Below, piece by piece: positions 25,615 to 33,030 of a stretch of 64,000 nucleotides of DNA (positions are counted from its first letter, which is position 1; each line of letters begins with the position of its first letter). The notes under the pieces are model-generated. The model was not told the DNA's origin, did no database searches, and saw only the letters and a list, made by a program, of their open reading frames with translations. The position numbers and the translations under genes were made by a program. The stretch comes from Bdellovibrio bacteriovorus HD100. GTDB lineage: Bacteria; Bdellovibrionota; Bdellovibrionia; Bdellovibrionales; Bdellovibrionaceae. The stretch spans positions 1,736,001 to 1,800,000 of the forward strand of contig NC_005363.1 of assembly GCF_000196175.1 (NCBI RefSeq), written 5' to 3'.

Positions 25615-26958
25615 ATGAAATCACCACGTGATGTTGTTCTTGTAGAAGGTGTTCGCACTCCCTTCGCGAAAGCAGGAACAAAACTTAAAAAAGTACACCC
25701 GGCAGAATTGGGTAAAGTCGCTTTGAAACAAGTTATCGCCCAGACAAATCTGGATGTGAACCTTGTGGATGAAGTGATCATCGGGAACACCGGAAATCCT
25801 CCGGACTCTGTGAACATCTCGCGCGTGGTGGCATTGAACGCTGGTATTCCTTTGAAAACCTCTGCATACACAGTTCACAGAAACTGCGCATCTGCACTTG
25901 AATCCATCTCCAACGGCTATGAGAAAATCAAATCCGGAACAATGGATGTGATCCTGGCGGGCGGGACCGAAAACATGTCCCAGATGCCGACGCTGCCACC
26001 AAAAAAATTCCAGGAAATCTACGAAAAACTTTTCGCTGCGAAAGGCCCGAAACAAGCGTTGCCATTGTTGTGGTCCCTGTTCAAAGCGGACGTGAAGCAG
26101 ATCAAAGCTTTGTTGTCCGGGAACATGCGTGATGAATACTTCCCGGTGATTTCCGTGATGATGGGTCTGACGGATCCTTTCGTAGGCATCAACATGGGTC
26201 AAACAGCTGAGATCCTGGCAAAAGAGTGGGGTCTGTCTCGTGAGACTCAAGATAAATTTGCTTTGCGCTCTCACCAGCTGGCTTCCAAGGCCATGAAAGA
26301 GGGCCGCATGCGTGAAGAGATCGCTCCGGTTTATCTGGCTCCTGAATACAAGGAAGTGATCAGCGAAGACATCGGTCCTCGTGACACACAAACGATGGAA
26401 GCGCTGGCGAAGTTGAAGCCGTTCTTTGATAAAGCCACAGGCTCGATCACGGCGGGGAACTCCTGTCCGATCACCGATGGTGCGGCGATGGTGTTGATGA
26501 TGTCCCGTGAAAAAGCAGAAGCTCTTGGTTATAAACCCCTGGCGACAATCCGTTCTTACGGTTTTGCAGGTCTTGAACCTGAGCGCATGGGCTTGGGCCC
26601 GGTTTACTCCACTCCGGTGGCGTTGAAGCGTGCGGGGCTTTCCATGAAAGATATCGGCCTGGTGGAATTGAATGAAGCTTTCGCGGCTCAGGTTCTTTCC
26701 TGCCAAAAAGCATTTGATTCTGACAAATTCGGTCAGGAAAAATTGGGATTGTCTTCCAAGATCGGTGAAATCCGTGATGATATTTTGAATGTCAACGGCG
26801 GAGCCATCGCACTTGGTCACCCAGTGGGAGCAACCGGCACCCGTATCGTTCTGACTTTGGCCAAAGAAATGAAACGCAGAAACACCCAGTTTGGTCTGGC
26901 GACTTTGTGTATCGGTGGGGGCCAAGGCGGATCCATGATCCTTGAGAACGAGGGCTAA
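25615..26958 (+). CDS. fadI: Acetyl-CoA acyltransferase (3-ketoacyl-CoA thiolase)
   Basis: Last step of beta-oxidation: thiolytic cleavage of 3-ketoacyl-CoA. 447 residues, a length that fits FadI-type thiolases better than short FadA/AtoB. Catalytic residues: C91 in YTVHRNCASALESI, His in GGAIALGHPVGATGTRI, and second Cys in LATLCIGGGQGGS. NITAGNSCPITDGAA-like region and VELNEAFAAQVLSC are also present. AAGGAGA precedes the ATG. The FadJ/FadB-type gene follows 241 bases later, so the two probably form the beta-oxidation complex. An exact FadA or FadI label is uncertain. Confidence 0.88.
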   Translation: MKSPRDVVLVEGVRTPFAKAGTKLKKVHPAELGKVALKQVIAQTNLDVNLVDEVIIGNTGNPPDSVNISRVVALNAGIPLKTSAYTVHRNCASALESISNGYEKIKSGTMDVILAGGTENMSQMPTLPPKKFQEIYEKLFAAKGPKQALPLLWSLFKADVKQIKALLSGNMRDEYFPVISVMMGLTDPFVGINMGQTAEILAKEWGLSRETQDKFALRSHQLASKAMKEGRMREEIAPVYLAPEYKEVISEDIGPRDTQTMEALAKLKPFFDKATGSITAGNSCPITDGAAMVLMMSREKAEALGYKPLATIRSYGFAGLEPERMGLGPVYSTPVALKRAGLSMKDIGLVELNEAFAAQVLSCQKAFDSDKFGQEKLGLSSKIGEIRDDILNVNGGAIALGHPVGATGTRIVLTLAKEMKRRNTQFGLATLCIGGGQGGSMILENEG

Positions 26959-26974
26959 AGCGAAGCTCTCGGGG

Positions 26975-27110
26975 CCGAAGCCCTTGGGGCAGAGCCCGGC
27001 TCTGCGCTCATAGGCTTCGGACAGTCCTCGCGGACGCCATCCCTTTGGGATGAGCTGCTGCGGAACTTGCCTCTGAGCACAGATCCAGGGCTCTGTCCCA
27101 AGGGCTTCGG
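26975..27110. repeat. 136-bp element with 23-bp terminal inverted repeats (MITE-like or large hairpin)
   Basis: Left arm 26975-26997 and right arm 27088-27110 are inverted complements over 23 bases with one mismatch. The inside holds further short palindromes (CAGAGCC/GGCTCTG, ATCCC/GGGAT). No target-site duplication is obvious and no ORF fits. It sits in the gap between thiolase and fadJ, so as RNA it would make a long hairpin in the message. Confidence 0.6.
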
Positions 27111-27199
27111 GAGTGCTCCTTTCGCAAAGTTCGCAAGGGCTGATGGTTGGTGTTTTAGATTTAGAATGTTTTTAGATTTGCAACTTAGGAGTTTTCAGA

Positions 27200-29353
27200 A
27201 TGTCTATTCAGGAAAGTATTAAAATTGTTCCTCAGGGTGAGGTTGCTGTAGTTGAGTTTGATCTGGTCGGGGAGAAAGTTAATAAGTTCTCTACGCCGGT
27301 GATGATGCGCCTTAAGGAAGTTGTTGAGGAGTTGAAGAAGTCCTCTTACAAGGCTGTTATTTTTAAATCCAACAAGCCCAAGATTTTTATTGCGGGTGCG
27401 GATATTGAAGAAATCAAGAGCATGACCAAGGCGGAGGAATTTGAAGCTGCTGTGAAGGGTGGTCAGGAAGTTATCAGCATGGTTGAAGACCTGCCGATGC
27501 CGACGATTGCGGCTGTGAATGGCGCTTGCATGGGTGGGGGTTGTGAATTCATCCTTGCTTGTGATTACCGTATTGCTTCTGAGGATTCTTCCACGAAAAT
27601 TGGCCTGCCAGAGATTCAACTGGGGATCTTGCCTGGGTTTGGTGGCTGTATTCGTATGCCTCGCGTGATTGGTTTGCAGGCGGCTTTGGATATTATCCTG
27701 GCTGGTAAGTCTGTGAATTCCAAAAAGGCTCTTAAAATCGGTCTGGTGGACAAAGTCGTTCACCCGAACTTGCTGGAGTCCTTCTCTTTGAAATGGGCGA
27801 AAGAAATCATCGCTGATGGCGCTAAAAAACGCCGTAAAACATTCAAGCCACAAGGCGCAGTGAATGTGATTTTGGAAAGCGCATTGGGTCGCAGCATTGT
27901 CTTTAAGAAAGCCCGTGAGGGTGTTCTGAAAGCGACCAAAGGTCATTATCCAGCGCCGCTTCAGGCTTTGGAAGTGATTCAGAAAACTTATGGCATGTCT
28001 GATCGTGATGCGGCTTTGCGCATTGAACGTGAGGGCTTCTGTAAGTTGGGTGTGACGGATATTTCCAAGAACCTGATCCACGTGTTCTATCTAACTGAAA
28101 TGGTGAAAAAACAAAACGGTGTGCCGGGTGTGGATGTGAAACCACGCGATGTGAAAGGTCTGGGTGTTTTGGGTGCTGGCACCATGGGTGGCGGTATCGC
28201 CTATGTGGCGGCCGACAAGGGCATTCAGGTTCGCATGAAGGACTTGAACACAGATGCGCTGGGTAAGGGTTTGAAACACGCCAGTGATCTTTGGATGAAA
28301 CTGGTGAAAAGAAAATCCATCGACAAGTATCAGTTCCAGCAAAAAATGGATCTGGTGTCTGTTTCCACGGATTACGCAGGTTTCAAAAATCTGGATGTAG
28401 TTGTTGAAGCCATCGTTGAAGACATGGGCATCAAACAAAAAGTGATCGGCGAGTGCGCGGGTCAAATGCGTCCTGATGCAATTATCGCGACTAACACAAG
28501 CTCCCTTTCTGTGACTGAAATGGCCAAAGGTCATCCACGTCCAGAATATTTCGCGGGCATGCACTTCTTCAATCCGGTGAATAAAATGCCTCTTATCGAG
28601 GTCATCCGTGGTGAAAAGACTTCCGATGAAACCATTGCAACTATCTACGAGCTGTCCAAAAAAATGGGCAAAATGCCGGTGGTTGTGAAAGACGGCCCGG
28701 GTTTCCTGGTGAACCGTTTGCTTCTTCCTTACATGGGTGAAGCGGCGTTCTTGCTTCAGGAAGGCATGAGCATCGAATTTGTGGATAAAGTTTACGTGAA
28801 AGAATTCGGCATGCCGATGGGTCCATTTGAATTGATGGACGAAGTCGGTTTGGATGTTTGTTTGAAGGTTCTTAAAATCTTCAAAAAAGCCTTCGGCGAG
28901 CGTATTGAACTTGCGCCTTGTATGGAAGCTCTGGGTAACTCCGGTCGCCTGGGTCGTAAGAACGGCAAAGGTTTCTATACTTACAGCGAAGATGGCAAAC
29001 GTGGTGCCGTAGACCAAACAGTTTACGCGGCATTGGGCCTGGGTCAGCCAACCAATCCGTATGATTCCAAAGAATGCATCGAGCGTGGTGTCTTTGCGAT
29101 GATCAATGAGTGCTCTTTGGCGCTGGTTGAAGATCGTATCGTCGAAACTCCGCACGAAGTGGATCTGGCGATGATCATGGGTACAGGCTTCCCGCCGTTC
29201 CGTGGGGGTCTGATGAAGTACACGGACAGCATCGGCACTCAGTATGTGGCCGACCAGCTGGCGATGTACGCTTCCAGCCGCAAGGCAGCCCGCCTGAAAC
29301 CAGCGACTCCGCTGACGAACATGGCGAAATCAAACAGCAAGTTCTATAAATAA
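27200..29353 (+). CDS. fadJ: Fatty-acid oxidation multifunctional enzyme (enoyl-CoA hydratase / 3-hydroxyacyl-CoA dehydrogenase)
   Basis: 717 residues. Hydratase domain 1-190 with FIAGADIEEIKSM and NGACMGGGCEFILACDYRIA (oxyanion-hole glycines and catalytic Glu region) and LGILPGFGGCIRMPR. Rossmann NAD domain begins near residue 316 (LGVLGAGTMGGGIAYVAADK), with HFFNPVNKMPLIEVIRG and the C-terminal PMGPFELMDEVGLDV. It converts enoyl-CoA to 3-ketoacyl-CoA for the thiolase upstream. TTAGGAG precedes the ATG. FadB and FadJ cannot be told apart here. A strong terminator follows. Confidence 0.93.
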   Translation: MSIQESIKIVPQGEVAVVEFDLVGEKVNKFSTPVMMRLKEVVEELKKSSYKAVIFKSNKPKIFIAGADIEEIKSMTKAEEFEAAVKGGQEVISMVEDLPMPTIAAVNGACMGGGCEFILACDYRIASEDSSTKIGLPEIQLGILPGFGGCIRMPRVIGLQAALDIILAGKSVNSKKALKIGLVDKVVHPNLLESFSLKWAKEIIADGAKKRRKTFKPQGAVNVILESALGRSIVFKKAREGVLKATKGHYPAPLQALEVIQKTYGMSDRDAALRIEREGFCKLGVTDISKNLIHVFYLTEMVKKQNGVPGVDVKPRDVKGLGVLGAGTMGGGIAYVAADKGIQVRMKDLNTDALGKGLKHASDLWMKLVKRKSIDKYQFQQKMDLVSVSTDYAGFKNLDVVVEAIVEDMGIKQKVIGECAGQMRPDAIIATNTSSLSVTEMAKGHPRPEYFAGMHFFNPVNKMPLIEVIRGEKTSDETIATIYELSKKMGKMPVVVKDGPGFLVNRLLLPYMGEAAFLLQEGMSIEFVDKVYVKEFGMPMGPFELMDEVGLDVCLKVLKIFKKAFGERIELAPCMEALGNSGRLGRKNGKGFYTYSEDGKRGAVDQTVYAALGLGQPTNPYDSKECIERGVFAMINECSLALVEDRIVETPHEVDLAMIMGTGFPPFRGGLMKYTDSIGTQYVADQLAMYASSRKAARLKPATPLTNMAKSNSKFYK

Positions 29354-29397
29354 ATGCTTTGAGTTTTCGGCTCGACTGCTGAGCTGGTTCTTAAGGG

Positions 29398-29426
29398 AAG
29401 CCTCCAACTGAGTTGGGGGCTTTTTT
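29398..29426 (+). terminator. Rho-independent terminator after fadJ
   Basis: AGCCTCCAAC and GTTGGGGGCT pair around TGA, followed by six T residues. Confidence 0.9.
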
Positions 29427-29494
29427 GTGTTATTTCTTATTCTTAGTTCGCAATTTTCGCACTTCGCCATCGCTACGGCGGCGGAAAGCGTCAA

Positions 29495-30679
29495 TTACCG
29501 TGTGATTTGATTTTGGAATCTAGATAACTGCAAATGCGCAGGAATCTCTTTTCCGGAAAGACTTTCCGCCAGTACGCGGGCGGCGTGGAAGCTCAACCCC
29601 ATGCCGTGTCCGGAACAGCCCGCCATCACATGCAGTCCCTGACGATTTGGAATTTCGCCAATCATCATCTGGCCATCCGGGGAATAACCCATGATACCGG
29701 ACCACTGATAGGCCACGCGTGCGTCTTTGCCGTGTTTAAAGTGACTGCGCACAAAATCAATCAAAGCCTGCTGAATCAATGGTGTGGTCGCATCAGTCCA
29801 GGTGTTTTCGGTTTCGACAGAAAGATTTCTGAATCCACCAATCAGCAAATGTCCCGTCGGCAGTTGGCGGAAATAACAAAGATGCTTCGTCAGATAACAC
29901 GGCCCTTTGACGAACGCAGGCAATGGCTCAGTGACCAGAATCTGCCCGCGGCCGGGGCGAATCAGGTCTGAAAACTCAGGCGCCACCAAGGGCAAATACG
30001 CATTCAAAGTCAGAAGCACTTTCGGTGCGCTGAACAGGCCGCGATCGGTTTGCAGCACATGGCCTTGGGTCTGGTGAACCACTGAAAACACTTCCGTGCT
30101 TTCAAAGATCTCGGCCTTCAGACGGGCGCGCAGTTTTTCAAGCAGCTTCACCGGATGGACGTAACCATCCCCCGTGTACTGAATACCGCCTTCAAAGCCC
30201 GTGACGCCATAGTCACGTTCCATATCTTCCGGACCCACCTCCAGCACGTCGATCCCCACAGAGCGCATGGTCTGCGCAGCCTTTTGGTACTTTTCCCAAT
30301 GTACAGAACTAGGTGCGACAGTGCAGGAGCCGGTGTGGCGGAAGTCCACCGCATCCAGGTCGTTGCCGATGATTTCATTCAGCAGCAGGTGGCGGTTTTC
30401 CTCTGAAAACTTCCAGATCTCGGCGGCTTTTTCCAGACCGAATTGTTCTTGCAGCTTCATGAAATGTTCCGTCGATCCGCAGGTCACAAAGCCTGCATTG
30501 CGGCCCGAGGCCCCGAAGGCAACACGGTGCTTTTCAAGGATCGCAATTTTTAATGACGGATTTTCTTTTTCCAGCCAGTAGGCGGTGGACAGTCCGGCAA
30601 TGCCAGCCCCCACTATGACGACATCAAACTGTTTTCGTTTTTGGGAGGCAGATTGATCGAGCCACAACGAGATACTCAT
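29495..30679 (-). CDS. FAD-dependent amine/amino-acid oxidoreductase (DAO family)
   Basis: 394 residues. Dinucleotide fold VVIVGAGIAGLSTAYWLE, then FGASGRNAGFVTCG, which is the motif of gamma-glutamylputrescine oxidase (PuuB) and related DAO enzymes, and a C-terminal FAD motif GLHVMAGCSGHGMGLSFHAA. It probably oxidises an amine or amino acid; the substrate is not clear. ATG 30679 has AAGGA 6 bases upstream, and a longer frame to 30721 is unsupported. It follows the GNAT gene by 8 bases and is likely co-transcribed. A C-terminal tail extends past the FAD motif by ~25 residues. Confidence 0.85.
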   Translation of the reverse strand: MSISLWLDQSASQKRKQFDVVIVGAGIAGLSTAYWLEKENPSLKIAILEKHRVAFGASGRNAGFVTCGSTEHFMKLQEQFGLEKAAEIWKFSEENRHLLLNEIIGNDLDAVDFRHTGSCTVAPSSVHWEKYQKAAQTMRSVGIDVLEVGPEDMERDYGVTGFEGGIQYTGDGYVHPVKLLEKLRARLKAEIFESTEVFSVVHQTQGHVLQTDRGLFSAPKVLLTLNAYLPLVAPEFSDLIRPGRGQILVTEPLPAFVKGPCYLTKHLCYFRQLPTGHLLIGGFRNLSVETENTWTDATTPLIQQALIDFVRSHFKHGKDARVAYQWSGIMGYSPDGQMMIGEIPNRQGLHVMAGCSGHGMGLSFHAARVLAESLSGKEIPAHLQLSRFQNQITR

Positions 30680-30687
30680 AAAAGTCC

Positions 30688-31239
30688 TTAAAGATACTTG
30701 ATCATTTCTTCCGCCGTGCAACGGCAGGGTTTTCCATCACGGACGCAGGTGTAGTCGACGTCAATCCAATAATTCGGATGTGTCGCCACACTGGTGAATC
30801 CATATTTGGTCAGATAGCGAATCGAGGAATTGTTCGGGGATTCTTTCCACGCATGGGTGATGACGGCCTTGGCTCCCAGTTTGCGGAAGCATTCCAATGC
30901 TGCATCAGATAGTTTGGGGCCCCAGCCGCCACCTTGAACTTCCGGTGCGATAAAAAGACTTTGGAAATAAGCGGCCCTTTCCAGTGGCACCTTCCAAAGT
31001 TCCGGGTGCAGTTTGGAACCTTTGCCTTTGCTCCAGGCGCCGGGTGGATAAGCCAGGCGGAAGCCTTTGATATGGTTTTGATCATCGATCAGAACAAAGG
31101 AACACATGATGCCTTGGGATTGGGATTTCTGGTAACAGTCCTGCAGTTCGTTTTCGGAAAAATAACCCAGCCCGATTGTGGAATCGGTAAAAGCTTTCAC
31201 CAGAGGCAGATCGGTCAGTTCCAGCGGGCGCAGTTTCAT
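30688..31239 (-). CDS. GNAT-family N-acetyltransferase
   Basis: 183 residues. The acetyl-CoA motif A region is FQSLFIAPEVQGGGWGPKLSDAAL, split over residues ~98-120, followed by KLGAKAVITHAWKESPNNSS and IRYLTKYGF, as in the fold. The C-terminus has three Cys (YTCVRDGKPCRC). Substrate unknown. The ATG is preceded by TATGGGG, which is part of a hairpin over the intergenic region (31243-31284), so translation may depend on the CPXCG gene upstream. Confidence 0.8.
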   Translation of the reverse strand: MKLRPLELTDLPLVKAFTDSTIGLGYFSENELQDCYQKSQSQGIMCSFVLIDDQNHIKGFRLAYPPGAWSKGKGSKLHPELWKVPLERAAYFQSLFIAPEVQGGGWGPKLSDAALECFRKLGAKAVITHAWKESPNNSSIRYLTKYGFTSVATHPNYWIDVDYTCVRDGKPCRCTAEEMIKYL

Positions 31240-31242
31240 GTC

Positions 31243-31284
31243 CCCATAAACTCATATCCCGAAAACGGGGTCAAGTTATATGGG
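31243..31284 (-). promoter_or_regulatory. Translational-coupling hairpin over the GNAT ribosome site
   Basis: In the minus-strand RNA CCCATA...AACT...CCCG pairs with CGGG...AGTT...TATGGG around a UUUU loop, about 16 pairs. The 5' arm contains the last codons and stop of the CPXCG gene, and the 3' arm contains the GGGG used by the GNAT start. A ribosome reaching the CPXCG stop would open it. Confidence 0.55.
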
Positions 31285-31479
31285 CATTTCGTCATAGCCT
31301 TCGCCGCGCCCGACGTTCAGGGAAAAGCGGTGGTGTGCAGAGTCCCAGTGCGCCTGAATGGCGATAGGGTGGCAGCACACCTCGCAGTCATAGATGAACT
31401 CCTGATCGTCGCCGTCTTCATGGTAAAGGGTCATCGCAAATTTTTCCCGGCAATGCGGGCAGATGACTTTATAGTCCAT
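31276..31479 (-). CDS. CPXCG-motif cysteine-rich protein
   Basis: 67 residues, small zinc-ribbon type. KVICPHCREKF is the first CxxC knuckle and YDCEVCCHPIAIQAHWD the second, matching the CPXCG family (Pfam Cys_rich_CPXG), whose role is not known. The C-terminus GRGEGYDEMPI is acidic. It is upstream of the GNAT gene, with the coupling hairpin between. Confidence 0.85.
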   Translation of the reverse strand: MDYKVICPHCREKFAMTLYHEDGDDQEFIYDCEVCCHPIAIQAHWDSAHHRFSLNVGRGEGYDEMPI

Positions 31480-31551
31480 AGGGCCTTCTTTCTTCCCACA
31501 TTGTCTGAAATGTGCGGGGAATATCCTAGAAGGCCTGCTAAAAAACAGACG

Positions 31552-32907
31552 CTAAATCTCTTCTCCCAGGGCTTGAGTCAGGAATTTATGGCAGGCAAAG
31601 AACATAATTCCCGGGATCAGACTTAAGCCTGCCAGCAGCAGCCAGAACTGATCTTTCCCCATGGTCTCATAGAACATACCTACATAACCTGCGACGTAGT
31701 TTCCAAAAAATGCCGCCAGGAACCACACACCCATCATCATCGACACAATCTTGGCCGGAGAAACTTTCGTCACCACCGAAAGACCAATCGGAGAAATGTA
31801 AAGCTCTGCCATTGTCAGCAGGAAGGTCGAACCCAAAAGCCACATCACCGAGCCTTGGCCGCCGCCCACGATTTTTGCCGCGAAGTACATGACCACCAAA
31901 GCCACCGCGCCCAGCACGCAGCCTAAGGCCATCTTGGTGACCGTGGAAGGTGCTTTGCCAAACTTGGCCTGCCATGCCCAGAGGCGGTCCAATAGTGGCG
32001 CAAAAAGAATAATCACAAGTGGATTGAAGCTTTGATACCAAGTGGAGGGGATCTCCCAACCGAAGAAGTTCCAATCGGTCTGCTGGTCCGCCCACAGCTG
32101 CATGGTGTTGCCTTGCTGTTCGTAGACACCCCAGAAGAAGATCGTCACCATACACAGGAAGGTCAACGCGATGGTGCGGGTCCATTCTTCTTTCGTCATC
32201 GGTTTGTGTGCGGTGGCTTCGACTTCCTTGATGGATTTTTTGTGCTCGGTTTCAGGCAGGTGTTTTCCGCCGAAGTGATAGATCGCCATGGACAGAAGCA
32301 TGCCCACACCGGCAGCGCCAAAGCCCCAATGCCAGCCGACTTTTTGCCCCAGGGTCCCGCAGATCAGTGGCGACATAATCGCCCCCAGATTGATACCCAT
32401 ATAGAAAATCGTGTAGGCCCCGTCGCGGCGGTTGTCGCCTTGGGCGTAAAGGCCGCCCACTTGGGTGGAGATGTTGGGTTTAAAGAAGCCGTTCCCCACA
32501 ATCAGGAAAAGCAAAGCCGGGAAGAACAGGCTTTCTGCCGCCATCAGGAAGTGGCCGATGGCCATCAAAAAGCCGCCGATATACACCGAGCGGCGCTGAC
32601 CAAGGAAGCGATCGGCAATGATACCCCCAAAAAAGGGTGTAAAATAAACAAGGCCCGTGTACAGCCCGTAAATTTGTGAGGACATGGCCTGCACCGACAT
32701 TTCGCCATAAAAGTATCCCAGGAAGGATTTAAGGGCGGAAAAACCCCAAATTTCTTTGCCGTGCTGAGCTTCCAGGAACAGGTACTGAGTCATGTAAAGC
32801 ACCAGAAGCACTCTCATGCCGTAATATGAGAATCTCTCCCACATCTCAGTGAAGAAGAGTGTAAAAAGTCCTCGCGGATGACCCATGAAGGTGGAAGTTG
32901 CGGCCAT
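31552..32907 (-). CDS. dtpT: POT/PTR-family proton-dependent oligopeptide transporter
   Basis: Inner-membrane symporter for di- and tripeptides, 451 residues with about 12-14 helices. Family signatures: FFTEMWERFSYYGMRVLLVL with the ExxER proton motif, GNGFFKPNISTQVGGLY, FYMGINLGAIMSPLICGTLG. For a cell digesting host protein, peptide uptake fits the secreted proteases nearby; that link is inference. AGGGG precedes ATG 32907. It is divergent from the metzincin lipoprotein gene 123 bases away, which may allow shared control. Confidence 0.92.
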   Translation of the reverse strand: MAATSTFMGHPRGLFTLFFTEMWERFSYYGMRVLLVLYMTQYLFLEAQHGKEIWGFSALKSFLGYFYGEMSVQAMSSQIYGLYTGLVYFTPFFGGIIADRFLGQRRSVYIGGFLMAIGHFLMAAESLFFPALLFLIVGNGFFKPNISTQVGGLYAQGDNRRDGAYTIFYMGINLGAIMSPLICGTLGQKVGWHWGFGAAGVGMLLSMAIYHFGGKHLPETEHKKSIKEVEATAHKPMTKEEWTRTIALTFLCMVTIFFWGVYEQQGNTMQLWADQQTDWNFFGWEIPSTWYQSFNPLVIILFAPLLDRLWAWQAKFGKAPSTVTKMALGCVLGAVALVVMYFAAKIVGGGQGSVMWLLGSTFLLTMAELYISPIGLSVVTKVSPAKIVSMMMGVWFLAAFFGNYVAGYVGMFYETMGKDQFWLLLAGLSLIPGIMFFACHKFLTQALGEEI

Positions 32908-33030
32908 GAAACCCCTGTCTATGTCATGAACATTGCAATTATCTTTTTTTCAGAACTCTTTTGATCTTCGCAAGACTTTGGCATAAATGCACTGAAATTA
33001 CTGCAGCTGAAATCACAGAGGGGACCATTC

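Noticed and set aside
25621-26925. 434-residue open frame opposite the thiolase gene
   Set aside because: Antisense to a conserved gene, His/Phe-rich composition as expected for a mirror frame.
28091-29155. 354-residue open frame opposite fadJ
   Set aside because: Antisense to a conserved coding region; no family features.
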